From Vibrio fortis (lineage in GTDB: Bacteria; Pseudomonadota; Gammaproteobacteria; Enterobacterales; Vibrionaceae): a stretch of 64,000 bases of DNA. The position numbers were made by a program, and so were the translations under genes. Under the pieces are notes generated by a model. It had not been told where the DNA came from, made no database searches, and was given only the letters and a program-made list of their open reading frames with translations. The DNA lies in the NCBI RefSeq assembly GCF_000695685.1, contig NZ_JFFR01000002.1, positions 186,001 to 250,000 of the forward strand, given 5' to 3'. Shown here in pieces: positions 42,959 through 50,932 of this stretch; within the stretch, counting starts at the first letter, position 1, and every line of letters starts with the position of its first letter.

Positions 42959-45148
42959 ATGATGAAACGAACGGCACTACAACTCGCAATTTCAATGGGT
43001 ATCGTCGCACTACCGGGAATGGCAAATGCGAGCAGTACTCCAATGACCAACCCTAATAGCGGTGTGGTAGTAGGATATTGGCACAACTGGTGCGATGGAG
43101 CTGGTTACAAGGGAGGCAACGCGCCTTGTGTCACTTTAGACGCGGTAAACCCGATGTACAACATTGTGAACGTCTCTTTTATGAAGGTTTATGATGTTGC
43201 AGAAGGTCGCATTCCTACTTTTAAGCTCGATCCAACTATTGGCCTTTCAGAGCAGCAGTTCATTAACCAAATATCAGAGCTTAATCAGCAAGGGCGTTCA
43301 GTACTTATCGCACTTGGTGGTGCTGATGCTCATATTGAACTTAAGACGGGAGACGAGACCGCGTTTGCCGAAGAGATCATTCGTCTTACCGAAAAATACG
43401 GTTTTGATGGTTTAGATATCGATTTAGAGCAAGCTGCGGTGACGGCTGCGGATAACCAAACCGTCATTCCAGCAGCATTAAGACTGGTAAAAGATCATTA
43501 CCGAGAGCAGGGTAAAAACTTCCTAATTACCATGGCTCCTGAATTTCCATACCTGACTGCTGGTGGTAAATACGTCCCATATATCGACAACCTTGAACGC
43601 TACTATGACTGGATCAATCCACAATTCTACAACCAAGGTGGTGACGGTATCTGGGTAGAAGGTGTAGGTTGGATTGCCCAGAATAACGATGAATTGAAAG
43701 AAGAGTTTATCTACTACATCTCCGATTCATTGAGTAACGGCACGCGAGGTTTTCATAAAATTCCTCACAACAAGTTAGTGTTTGGTATTCCATCTAACAT
43801 TGACGCTGCGGCTACTGGTTACGTACAAGAACCACAAGATCTGTATTCAGCGTTTGAACAGTTATCCGAGCAGGGCCAGCCGCTGCGTGGCGTTATGACT
43901 TGGTCTGTGAACTGGGACATGGGCACTAACGCGCAAGGGCAAGAGTACAACGAAACCTTTATTAATGACTATGGTCCATTTATCCATGGCCAAGTGACCC
44001 CACCTCCGGGTAACGACGGTGAGCCAATCCTTAAAGGCGTTGAGAATACTCGAGTGCTACATAGAAGTGCTTTTAATGAGTTAGAGGGTGTCTCTGCACA
44101 TGACAAAGAAGATGGTGATTTAACCTCTTCAATCGTCGTCGAGGGTTACGTCGATACTGCTTCAATTGGCACTTACGTGCTGACTTATAAAGTATCCGAT
44201 AGCGATGATAATCAAACGACCCAAGCACGAAGCGTAGAGGTCTATAGCCAAAAGCCAGTATTGAGTGGAGTAGAGAATACAACGGTGATGCTAGGCGGCG
44301 ATTTTGATGCATTGGAAGGTGTTACAGCCAAAGACGCGGAAGACGGTGACTTAACAGCATCAATACAAGTCACTGGGCAAGTGGATGTAAATACTATCGG
44401 TACGTATTCCTTAGTTTATAAAGTGTCTGACAGTGCCGCTCAAACCGTTGAAGCGACACGAGCTGTGACAGTGACTGATGGATCAAGCTGCGCAAACCCT
44501 TGGGATGCAAATAGTGTTTATGTTGAAGGCGACAAAGTGTCTCACGATGGGCACACATGGAAAGCGGGCTGGTGGACTCGAGGACAAGAACCGGGCACAA
44601 CGGGCGAATGGGGTGTGTGGACTAAAGATTCCGACGCTTCGTGTGGTGGTGAAACGCCCGATCCCGATGTCGACCCTACGTTGGGTGTAACGGGCTTAGC
44701 ATCTTCATACGCATTGGATAGTGGTCAAGTGACGTTGAACCTACAGTTAATTAGTAACCAAGCGTTAACGGTTGATGTGAGTGTACGCAATGCTTCGAAT
44801 CAAGTGGTTGAGCAGTCTCAGTCTCAAGTTAACGGCCAATCTGCATTAACTATTGAATTACAAGATATTCAGGCAGGTACGTATCAGCTACTACTTGAAG
44901 GCATTGCTGAAGATGGTGAAACAGTTTCATCACAAAACAGCTTTATTGTAACTGATGAGACAACACCACCGCCGGGAGAGTATCCTGACTATGTAGCAGG
45001 TACTGCGTATCAAGCGGGTGACCGAGTGATAGGCGCTGACAACGGCGTCTACGAATGTAAGCCTTGGCCTTACACAGCGTGGTGTGCGAGTGCGTCTTAC
45101 GCTCCGGGAGATAGCCTATATTGGGATGATGCTTGGATTAAACTATGA
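42959..45148 (+). CDS. Secreted multidomain GH18 chitinase
   Basis: A 729-residue secreted enzyme for chitin hydrolysis. A signal peptide (about 1-24, ending ANA) is followed by a GH18 domain (about 35-355) with DGLDIDLEQ, the D-x2-D-x-D-x-E motif, catalytic Glu157. Two Ig-like domains of about 80 residues follow (each with D-K/A-E-DGDLT-x-SI and IGTY-x-L-x-YKVSDS), then a CBM5/12 chitin-binding domain (WDANSVYVEGDKVSHDGHTWKAGWW), a further beta domain and a C-terminal second CBM5/12-like module (YVAGTAYQAGDRV ... YWDDAWIKL). The ATG at 42959 is chosen because GAGG lies 10 bases upstream; the frame is open from 42911. Confidence 0.93.
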   Translation: MMKRTALQLAISMGIVALPGMANASSTPMTNPNSGVVVGYWHNWCDGAGYKGGNAPCVTLDAVNPMYNIVNVSFMKVYDVAEGRIPTFKLDPTIGLSEQQFINQISELNQQGRSVLIALGGADAHIELKTGDETAFAEEIIRLTEKYGFDGLDIDLEQAAVTAADNQTVIPAALRLVKDHYREQGKNFLITMAPEFPYLTAGGKYVPYIDNLERYYDWINPQFYNQGGDGIWVEGVGWIAQNNDELKEEFIYYISDSLSNGTRGFHKIPHNKLVFGIPSNIDAAATGYVQEPQDLYSAFEQLSEQGQPLRGVMTWSVNWDMGTNAQGQEYNETFINDYGPFIHGQVTPPPGNDGEPILKGVENTRVLHRSAFNELEGVSAHDKEDGDLTSSIVVEGYVDTASIGTYVLTYKVSDSDDNQTTQARSVEVYSQKPVLSGVENTTVMLGGDFDALEGVTAKDAEDGDLTASIQVTGQVDVNTIGTYSLVYKVSDSAAQTVEATRAVTVTDGSSCANPWDANSVYVEGDKVSHDGHTWKAGWWTRGQEPGTTGEWGVWTKDSDASCGGETPDPDVDPTLGVTGLASSYALDSGQVTLNLQLISNQALTVDVSVRNASNQVVEQSQSQVNGQSALTIELQDIQAGTYQLLLEGIAEDGETVSSQNSFIVTDETTPPPGEYPDYVAGTAYQAGDRVIGADNGVYECKPWPYTAWCASASYAPGDSLYWDDAWIKL

Positions 45149-45184
45149 TGATTTAGTGTGTATAAACTACATTGTCTGAAATAA

Positions 45185-45213
45185 AGAGAGCGGCCTTCGT
45201 GGGCGCTCTTTTT
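45185..45213 (+). terminator. Rho-independent terminator after the chitinase gene
   Basis: GAGAGCGGCC / GGGCGCTCT stem with one mismatch, short loop and TTTTT. Confidence 0.7.
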
Positions 45214-45435
45214 GTTGATAGCGTTCAACAAAGTGAGAGCTAAAGAGGCGTTGTTAAGCGGTTCGAAGTATCCATTGTTACGGGGTACTTTATGTTCTTT
45301 GAATAGTACAAATATCACCCCATTAATACACCTTGTTACACTTTTAAATTTTGTTCTGCACTTAGAACATTGAGTTCCTAATTTGCTCGCTGCATTATTC
45401 TAAATCTGAATTTTCCATTTCTAAGTATCTATTCT

Positions 45436-46356
45436 ATGAATCTGGCTCAAGTCGACCTCAACTTATTAGTTATCCTCAAGCACCTGTTAGAAGAAAAGCA
45501 TGTTTCAAATACCGCATTAGCGCTGGACATGAGTCAACCGACGATCAGCCGTTCATTGCAAAAGCTTCGCACAGTTTTCAATGATGACTTGTTGGTTCGC
45601 GGTACTTATGGGTATGAGCTAACACCAAAAGCTGAGTCTATTAAGCAAGATTTAACATCGGTATTAGGGCGATTGGAAAAGCTTGTAGCAGGGGATGTGT
45701 TTGAGCCAAGTGATAGCGATGCGACTGTTCGATTCTTTGGTTTGGTGCCTCAGATTACTCATTTGATGCCCAAAGTGATGGCGGAGGTTCGTCGTCAGGC
45801 TCCGAACATGATTGTTGACATCGATTCAATTCCTAAACGCCACTTCGAGAGTTTGATCTCAGGAGACGTACATTTTGTTCTCTCGACTCATGAGCCGTCT
45901 AGCTCAGAGCAGAACCTGTATCGTACCTTTGTGACCAGTCGCGATTATCGCTTGTTGATGAGTAAAGACCACCCGCTAGCAGACAAAGAGATCACGGTTG
46001 ATGACCTTCTGAATAGTCAGTTAGGACAGATCTCACTTCAAGGCGATAAAAAACTGTCGATTGAAAGTCGTTTTAAAGATCTTGGATTAATCGACAAGCA
46101 ACGTAAGTTGTCGATTCCTGTCCAACTCTCTAATTTCAATGTCGCTCCTGATATCGCAGAAACTACGGATATCATATTTCACCTTCCAACTCCTTTTGCC
46201 CAGCAAGCTGCGAAGCAACGTGAACTTGTTTGTAAAAGGGTACCAAAGGCACTTCGTCATCCTTCAGAAGATGTTTATCTGTATTGGCACAAACGTTTTC
46301 ACAATGATCCTATGTGTCAATGGATCCGCCGTATTTTCAAAGAGTTATACAGCTAA
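45436..46356 (+). CDS. LysR-family regulator
   Basis: A 306-residue regulator of the NodD/LeuO-like branch: it opens with LAQVDLNLLVILKHLLEEKHVSNTALAL and the recognition helix SQPTISRSLQKLR. The effector domain has VRFFGLVPQITHLMPKVM and DVHFVLSTHEPSS. It is upstream of, and in the same direction as, the TonB receptor gene, 191 bases away. A role in controlling the receptor is possible but not shown. Upstream 45214-45435 holds no gene. Confidence 0.88.
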   Translation: MNLAQVDLNLLVILKHLLEEKHVSNTALALDMSQPTISRSLQKLRTVFNDDLLVRGTYGYELTPKAESIKQDLTSVLGRLEKLVAGDVFEPSDSDATVRFFGLVPQITHLMPKVMAEVRRQAPNMIVDIDSIPKRHFESLISGDVHFVLSTHEPSSSEQNLYRTFVTSRDYRLLMSKDHPLADKEITVDDLLNSQLGQISLQGDKKLSIESRFKDLGLIDKQRKLSIPVQLSNFNVAPDIAETTDIIFHLPTPFAQQAAKQRELVCKRVPKALRHPSEDVYLYWHKRFHNDPMCQWIRRIFKELYS

Positions 46357-46504
46357 ACCCCACTTTGTGTACGATAATCAGCACTGATTTACAGGTGCTG
46401 ATTAATCAATAAATGGATATGGAAGATAATCTGTATTTGAAAAATAAATAGTCAGAATTACCAAAGGGGATGAAACTTTCATTGATGTAAATGGTAACCG
46501 AATG

Positions 46505-46523
46505 TCCAATGCAAACCATTATC
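46505..46523. promoter_or_regulatory. Fur-box-like site before the TonB receptor gene
   Basis: TCCAATGCAAACCATTATC matches the 19-bp Fur consensus GATAATGATAATCATTATC at 13 positions. It lies 25 bases before the receptor start codon. Confidence 0.6.
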
Positions 46524-46547
46524 ACTTGCAACTAAAGACATCATACT

Positions 46548-48578
46548 ATGACGGATCGTTCTCTTTTTTCTCCTAAGCCTTTAGCTATAGCCGTAGCATT
46601 TATCTGTTCTTCTGTTTCAACGGTTTCCTTTGCCAATGAAGCTTCTACAGAAACTGATGAACAGATGGTTGTTACCGCAACTCGCACAGAAACCTCTCTA
46701 AAACAAGCGCCTGCTTCTATGTCGGTAATCACGGCAGAGGATATTGAGAATAACCCTGGTATCACGCTAGCAGACATTGTGGCGGACTCTACTAGTGTTG
46801 AGTCAGACTTTGACAGCACGCGAGCAGGTCGTCAGATGATCTCTATTCGTGGTATGGATTCGGATTACACTTTGATCATGGTAAATGGTCGACGTCTAAG
46901 TTCTGCAAGTGCAATTATTCGTGGTAACGACTTCGATCTTTCAACTATTCCAGCAGATTCGATTGAACGTGTTGAGATCATTCGAGGTCCTATGTCGGCG
47001 TTGTACGGTTCTGATGGTATGGGCGGTACGATTAACATCATCACCAAAGCACCAGAGAATGATTGGAGCTCGACATTGAGCATGGATACATCATCGCCAA
47101 TGGATGGTAATGGTGGCCAAGAGCACTCCGTCGGACTAACCACGTCAGGCGCATTGATAGAAGATGAGTTGTTTGCTCGCTTCTCTGTAAACCAAACCAG
47201 CCGTGATGCGTGGCAGCCTTATTCTGGAACTCACAGCTCGGGTTACGATCGAGAAGATATTACGGCGCTAGAAGGGCGCGATACACTTAGCCTATTAGCG
47301 AATCTAACGTGGTACGCGACCGACAATCAGACTATCGACCTTGATTTGGGTTACAGCGACGATGAGCGTGAATCTGCAGCAGAAAGTTCTAGCTCTGTTA
47401 TTGAGTCAGACACACGTGTTGTACGTCATAGCCAAGCGATTACTCATAGTGGTTTTTGGAGCTGGGGTGACACTCAAGTTCGTTACTCACGTGAAAATGT
47501 AACAGATACTGATGCGGCAGACTTAGGAAACAATTTTAGTAGTGATATTGAAGAACTCACACAGATCTTAGAGGCATCAGCAACGACTTATCTTGGTGAT
47601 AGCCACACTCTTACTTTTGGTATGGATTACCAATTGAGCAAGCTAATAAACAAAGAAAACTTGGTGAGTGGTTCTTCTGAAGCATATCAAGGTGCGCTAT
47701 TTGTACAAGACCAGTGGGAAGTGACAGATCAATTGACCGCTACGATTGGTGGGCGTTTAGATAAGCATGAGCTTTACGGTGAAGAATTTAGTCCGCGAGT
47801 TTATATGGTTCATCAAACAACCGATGACCTGATTATTAAAGGTGGCGTTGGTAAAGCCTTTAAAGCGCCAACACTGACTCAGAATCAAGCAGACTACCAA
47901 GTATCGAGCTGTAAAGGTGGCTGTGTATTAGTGGGTAACGAAGATCTGAAGCCAGAGACAAGCTTAAATTACGAACTAGCTACTGTTTACACTCAGCCTC
48001 GTTGGAATGTGGAAGCGGCGTTGTTCCGAAATGAGATCAATGATCTTATTGAGCGAACAGAAGGTTACTGTCCAGACGGTGGTGAATGGAATGAAAGTGC
48101 TCGTCAATGTGAAAATCCTGATGGAACTCCGACAGGGAATCTAGGTGCCAAGACATATCACAATGTATCGGAAGCAATCATCCAAGGTGTTGAATTGGCT
48201 GGTGGCTTCCAGATTTCAGAACAATGGGATGTATCAGGTAACTACACTTACTTAGATACTGAAGATAAATCGACGGGCGAGCAGTTGTTGGAACGCTATA
48301 AGCATTCTGGTCTGGTTAAACTCAACTGGAGTCCTACTTACGACCTAACGACATTCGTGAGCGCTAGATATCGTGGCGAACGCCAGATTGAAACAGATCT
48401 GACTCAAGACGCTTACACCACACTAAATATCGGTACTGTATATAATGTGAATGGCTCAGTTCGCATTCGAGCTGGTATCACTAACTTAACGGATGAAGCA
48501 GTTACTCAAGAGCTAGAGTATTTAGGATATGTTGAAGAGCCACGTACTTACTACGTTGGCATGACTGCAGACTTCTAA
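46548..48578 (+). CDS. TonB-dependent siderophore receptor (CirA/IrgA-like)
   Basis: An outer-membrane 22-strand receptor of 676 residues with a signal peptide. The TonB box is in DEQMVVTATR; the plug domain follows (ISIRGMDSDYTLIMVNGRRL, IERVEIIRGPMSALYGSDGMGGTINIITK), and the barrel ends with aromatic Phe after GMTADF. The plug wording is closest to the enterobactin/linear catechol group (FepA, CirA, IrgA), so the ligand is likely a catecholate siderophore. The Fur-like box in front fits iron control. A Cys pair in SSCKGGCVL and another in YCPDGG...RQCENP suggest extracellular loop disulfides. Confidence 0.88.
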   Translation: MTDRSLFSPKPLAIAVAFICSSVSTVSFANEASTETDEQMVVTATRTETSLKQAPASMSVITAEDIENNPGITLADIVADSTSVESDFDSTRAGRQMISIRGMDSDYTLIMVNGRRLSSASAIIRGNDFDLSTIPADSIERVEIIRGPMSALYGSDGMGGTINIITKAPENDWSSTLSMDTSSPMDGNGGQEHSVGLTTSGALIEDELFARFSVNQTSRDAWQPYSGTHSSGYDREDITALEGRDTLSLLANLTWYATDNQTIDLDLGYSDDERESAAESSSSVIESDTRVVRHSQAITHSGFWSWGDTQVRYSRENVTDTDAADLGNNFSSDIEELTQILEASATTYLGDSHTLTFGMDYQLSKLINKENLVSGSSEAYQGALFVQDQWEVTDQLTATIGGRLDKHELYGEEFSPRVYMVHQTTDDLIIKGGVGKAFKAPTLTQNQADYQVSSCKGGCVLVGNEDLKPETSLNYELATVYTQPRWNVEAALFRNEINDLIERTEGYCPDGGEWNESARQCENPDGTPTGNLGAKTYHNVSEAIIQGVELAGGFQISEQWDVSGNYTYLDTEDKSTGEQLLERYKHSGLVKLNWSPTYDLTTFVSARYRGERQIETDLTQDAYTTLNIGTVYNVNGSVRIRAGITNLTDEAVTQELEYLGYVEEPRTYYVGMTADF

Positions 48579-48600
48579 GATCTAAAGTTATCTCCCAATA

Positions 48601-48629
48601 AAACGCAGGTCAAAATGGCCTGCGTTTTT
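48601..48629. terminator. Rho-independent terminator, bidirectional
   Basis: 9-bp stem AAACGCAGG / CCTGCGTTT with a 9-base loop and five T. Confidence 0.85.
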
Positions 48630-48659
48630 GTTTTGTCCCATAAGAAAATGTTATTGGTT

Positions 48660-49412
48660 TTAGTGGGCGGCTTTTTTGACACAAGTGATGATAGCGTTAC
48701 CTGAGTGCTGATCCCAAGGCGTCAGCTTTTCATAGTCGTGCTCAAATAAGTGAACATCGAAATATGGCTCAAGGATTTGAACGATCTCTGCGAACGTGAA
48801 TGCAACCATCGGATGCTCATCGTGCCAGATTTGCGTCTGACCATTGGTTGTTTTCTCGATACTCAGCTTGAGTGCTTGTCGATCGCCGTCACCAGAGTAG
48901 TACCACCCTGAGCGGAAGGTGAATGCATCTTGCTCTAGATTGCTAGTGTGACGTACAAACAGAGTGTTGTTGATCTTCGCTTTATCGACAACATTGAAGC
49001 AGAAGATACCATCAGGCTTTAAAGCAGCATGCACGCTCTCAACACAAGCTTTCAGTTTATCAATCCCATCGTTGTAATGAATCGAGTAAAGGAAACAAGT
49101 AATCAAATCAACGGGCTCATCTACTGTAAAGTGGCTCATGTTTTGTTGTGAAAACTGAGCTTCAGGACAGCGTGTCATCGCGATATCTAACATAGGTTGG
49201 TTCAAATCAAGCCCACTGCTGGTATAGCCGTAATCAATAAAATGACGCACGTGTGGGCCGGTACCACAAGCGAGATCAAGGTGAGTACGACCGGTATTGC
49301 CGAAGATTTGATGTAATCTACGCACACAGTTACTTTGCGATTGATAGTCGATATCGAGACACATTAAATCGTAGTAACCAGAAAGATCGGTGTAGAGAGC
49401 ATTAGTACGCAT
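48660..49412 (-). CDS. Class I SAM-dependent methyltransferase
   Basis: A 250-residue cytosolic protein. Motif I is LDLACGTGPHVRHF and the acidic residue after strand 2 is in SGLDLNQPMLDIA; DLITCFLYSIHYN is motif II. The C-terminal part (GWYYSGDGDRQALKLSIEK, PMVAFTFAEIVQIL) resembles small-molecule methyltransferases of the Methyltransf_25/11 type. Substrate is unknown. The gene is single and ends in the shared terminator. 49413-49678 has no gene. Confidence 0.82.
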   Translation of the reverse strand: MRTNALYTDLSGYYDLMCLDIDYQSQSNCVRRLHQIFGNTGRTHLDLACGTGPHVRHFIDYGYTSSGLDLNQPMLDIAMTRCPEAQFSQQNMSHFTVDEPVDLITCFLYSIHYNDGIDKLKACVESVHAALKPDGIFCFNVVDKAKINNTLFVRHTSNLEQDAFTFRSGWYYSGDGDRQALKLSIEKTTNGQTQIWHDEHPMVAFTFAEIVQILEPYFDVHLFEHDYEKLTPWDQHSGNAIITCVKKAAH

Positions 49413-49678
49413 GTTGACCTGTAATGATGTGGATAATGTTGGAGAAGTGGCGCATCGTAAGGAACGTAATTGAGAAAGAGAAACAAAAAGGATTTATCGA
49501 GACGAGTAAATAGTTTTGCTATTGATTGATAAGTCGCTGCTATGAAAGGTTTATCTTCGAGCTTGAACTATAAATAAGGGTTCAGTTATGCTCTGAGGCT
49601 AGTTTTCTGTTCATCAATAAGAAGACAGTTAATATAAAGGCAGCATTAGAAACCCAGTAATACAAAGGAATGGATTCG

Positions 49679-50182
49679 ATGGAAATCAGAAAGGATGATT
49701 TGTCGGGCGGCGATGTCATAGCGCTACTCGAAGAACACTTAGCCGACATGTACGCGACTTCACCACCTGAAAGTGTTCACGCTCTTGATGTCGGTGCACT
49801 AAAAGCCTCAGACATTACGTTTTTCAGTGCTTGGAAGGCGGATGTCCTACTTGGCTGTGTGGCAATTAAAGAGCTCGAACCACAGCACGCAGAGCTTAAA
49901 TCGATGAGAACATCTCGTCATGCACGAAAGGGAGGCGTCGCCAGCAAATTGCTGCAGCATGTACTCGAGGTTTCCTCTTCTCGCCAGTATCAAACACTGA
50001 GTTTAGAGACTGGTTCTGAAGAGTACTTTAAACCAGCTCGCAACCTTTATGAGAAATTTGGTTTTCGTTATTGTGAGCCTTTTGCGGACTACAAGCTCGA
50101 TCCTCACAGTCACTTTATGACGATAGACATTCATTCAGCATGTCCACGTATTTATCAGGCTTCTCCCTTGGCTTGTCTCTGA
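49679..50182 (+). CDS. GNAT family N-acetyltransferase
   Basis: A 167-residue acetyltransferase. The acetyl-CoA loop is RTSRHARKGGVASKLL (R-K-G-G-V-A-S), and SLETGSEEYFKPARNLYEKFGF is the C-terminal motif. This wording is common in the YsnE/PA4866-like small GNAT group. AAGGA overlaps an ATG at 49670 and is 9 bases from the ATG at 49679, so the latter is the start. The last 43 bases overlap the ArgO-like gene in another frame; the GNAT fold is complete before the overlap. Confidence 0.83.
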   Translation: MEIRKDDLSGGDVIALLEEHLADMYATSPPESVHALDVGALKASDITFFSAWKADVLLGCVAIKELEPQHAELKSMRTSRHARKGGVASKLLQHVLEVSSSRQYQTLSLETGSEEYFKPARNLYEKFGFRYCEPFADYKLDPHSHFMTIDIHSACPRIYQASPLACL

Positions 50183-50736
50183 TTTTAGCAATTGGCTCCC
50201 AAAATGCTTTTGTACTGAAGCAAGGTTTGAAAAATCAGCATGTCTTTATTGTCTGTTTAATCTGCGCTGTGTCAGACGCACTGTTAATAAGTTTCGGTGT
50301 GGCAGGTTTTGGTGCAATTGTTGAGAAGTTTCCACAAATAGAACAGATCGCTCGATTTGGTGGCGCGCTGTTTTTGGCAGTGTATTCAATATTGAGTTTT
50401 CGTTCTGCGTTTACCGAAAACCACGCGTTAGAAACCCATGTTCAAACCAAAGGCTCTCTGCTTAAAGTGGTGTCGGTATGTTTGGCATTTACTTGGTTAA
50501 ACCCACATGTGTATTTAGACACGGTCGTATTGCTTGGGTCTATCTCCACCCAGTACCAACCGAATGAGATGCAATTTGCCATTGGAGCGATCACAGCTTC
50601 ATTCGTGTTCTTCTTTTCATTGGGGGTTGGGGCGAGATTTCTCTCTCCACTATTCAGTCGCCCTAAGTCATGGAAAATACTAGAGTTTATAGTTGGTGTT
50701 ATGATGGCAACCATTGCAATCAGCCTACTTATCTAA
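50140..50736 (+). CDS. argO: LysE/ArgO family amino acid exporter
   Basis: A 198-residue inner-membrane exporter with about six helices. The N-terminal LSLILAIGSQNAFVLKQGLK and the middle FTWLNPHVYLDTVVLLGSIS are diagnostic of LysE/ArgO proteins, which export Arg or Lys. The start ATG lies 43 bases inside the end of the GNAT gene, so translation is coupled and both are in one operon. Arginine is a guess; the LysE branch could take lysine instead. Confidence 0.85.
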   Translation: MSTYLSGFSLGLSLILAIGSQNAFVLKQGLKNQHVFIVCLICAVSDALLISFGVAGFGAIVEKFPQIEQIARFGGALFLAVYSILSFRSAFTENHALETHVQTKGSLLKVVSVCLAFTWLNPHVYLDTVVLLGSISTQYQPNEMQFAIGAITASFVFFFSLGVGARFLSPLFSRPKSWKILEFIVGVMMATIAISLLI

Positions 50737-50760
50737 CAATCCTTAAACGCTAAATCACAG

Positions 50761-50793
50761 AGCCCACGGAATCTTATGAACAGTGGGCTTTTT
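50761..50793 (+). terminator. Rho-independent terminator after argO
   Basis: Stem AGCCCAC / GTGGGCT with a 15-base loop and TTTTT. Confidence 0.75.
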
Positions 50794-50932
50794 GTATCAA
50801 TACACTGAACTTCTTCGATTATCTGAATACCTACTAGGTTGCTAATATTGATATGCCTATTGATGTCTATGGTTTTGTTTTTTGTTCTACACTTAAGCTA
50901 TTGAATATCGTCAATTAGCTAGGAATTACAAA

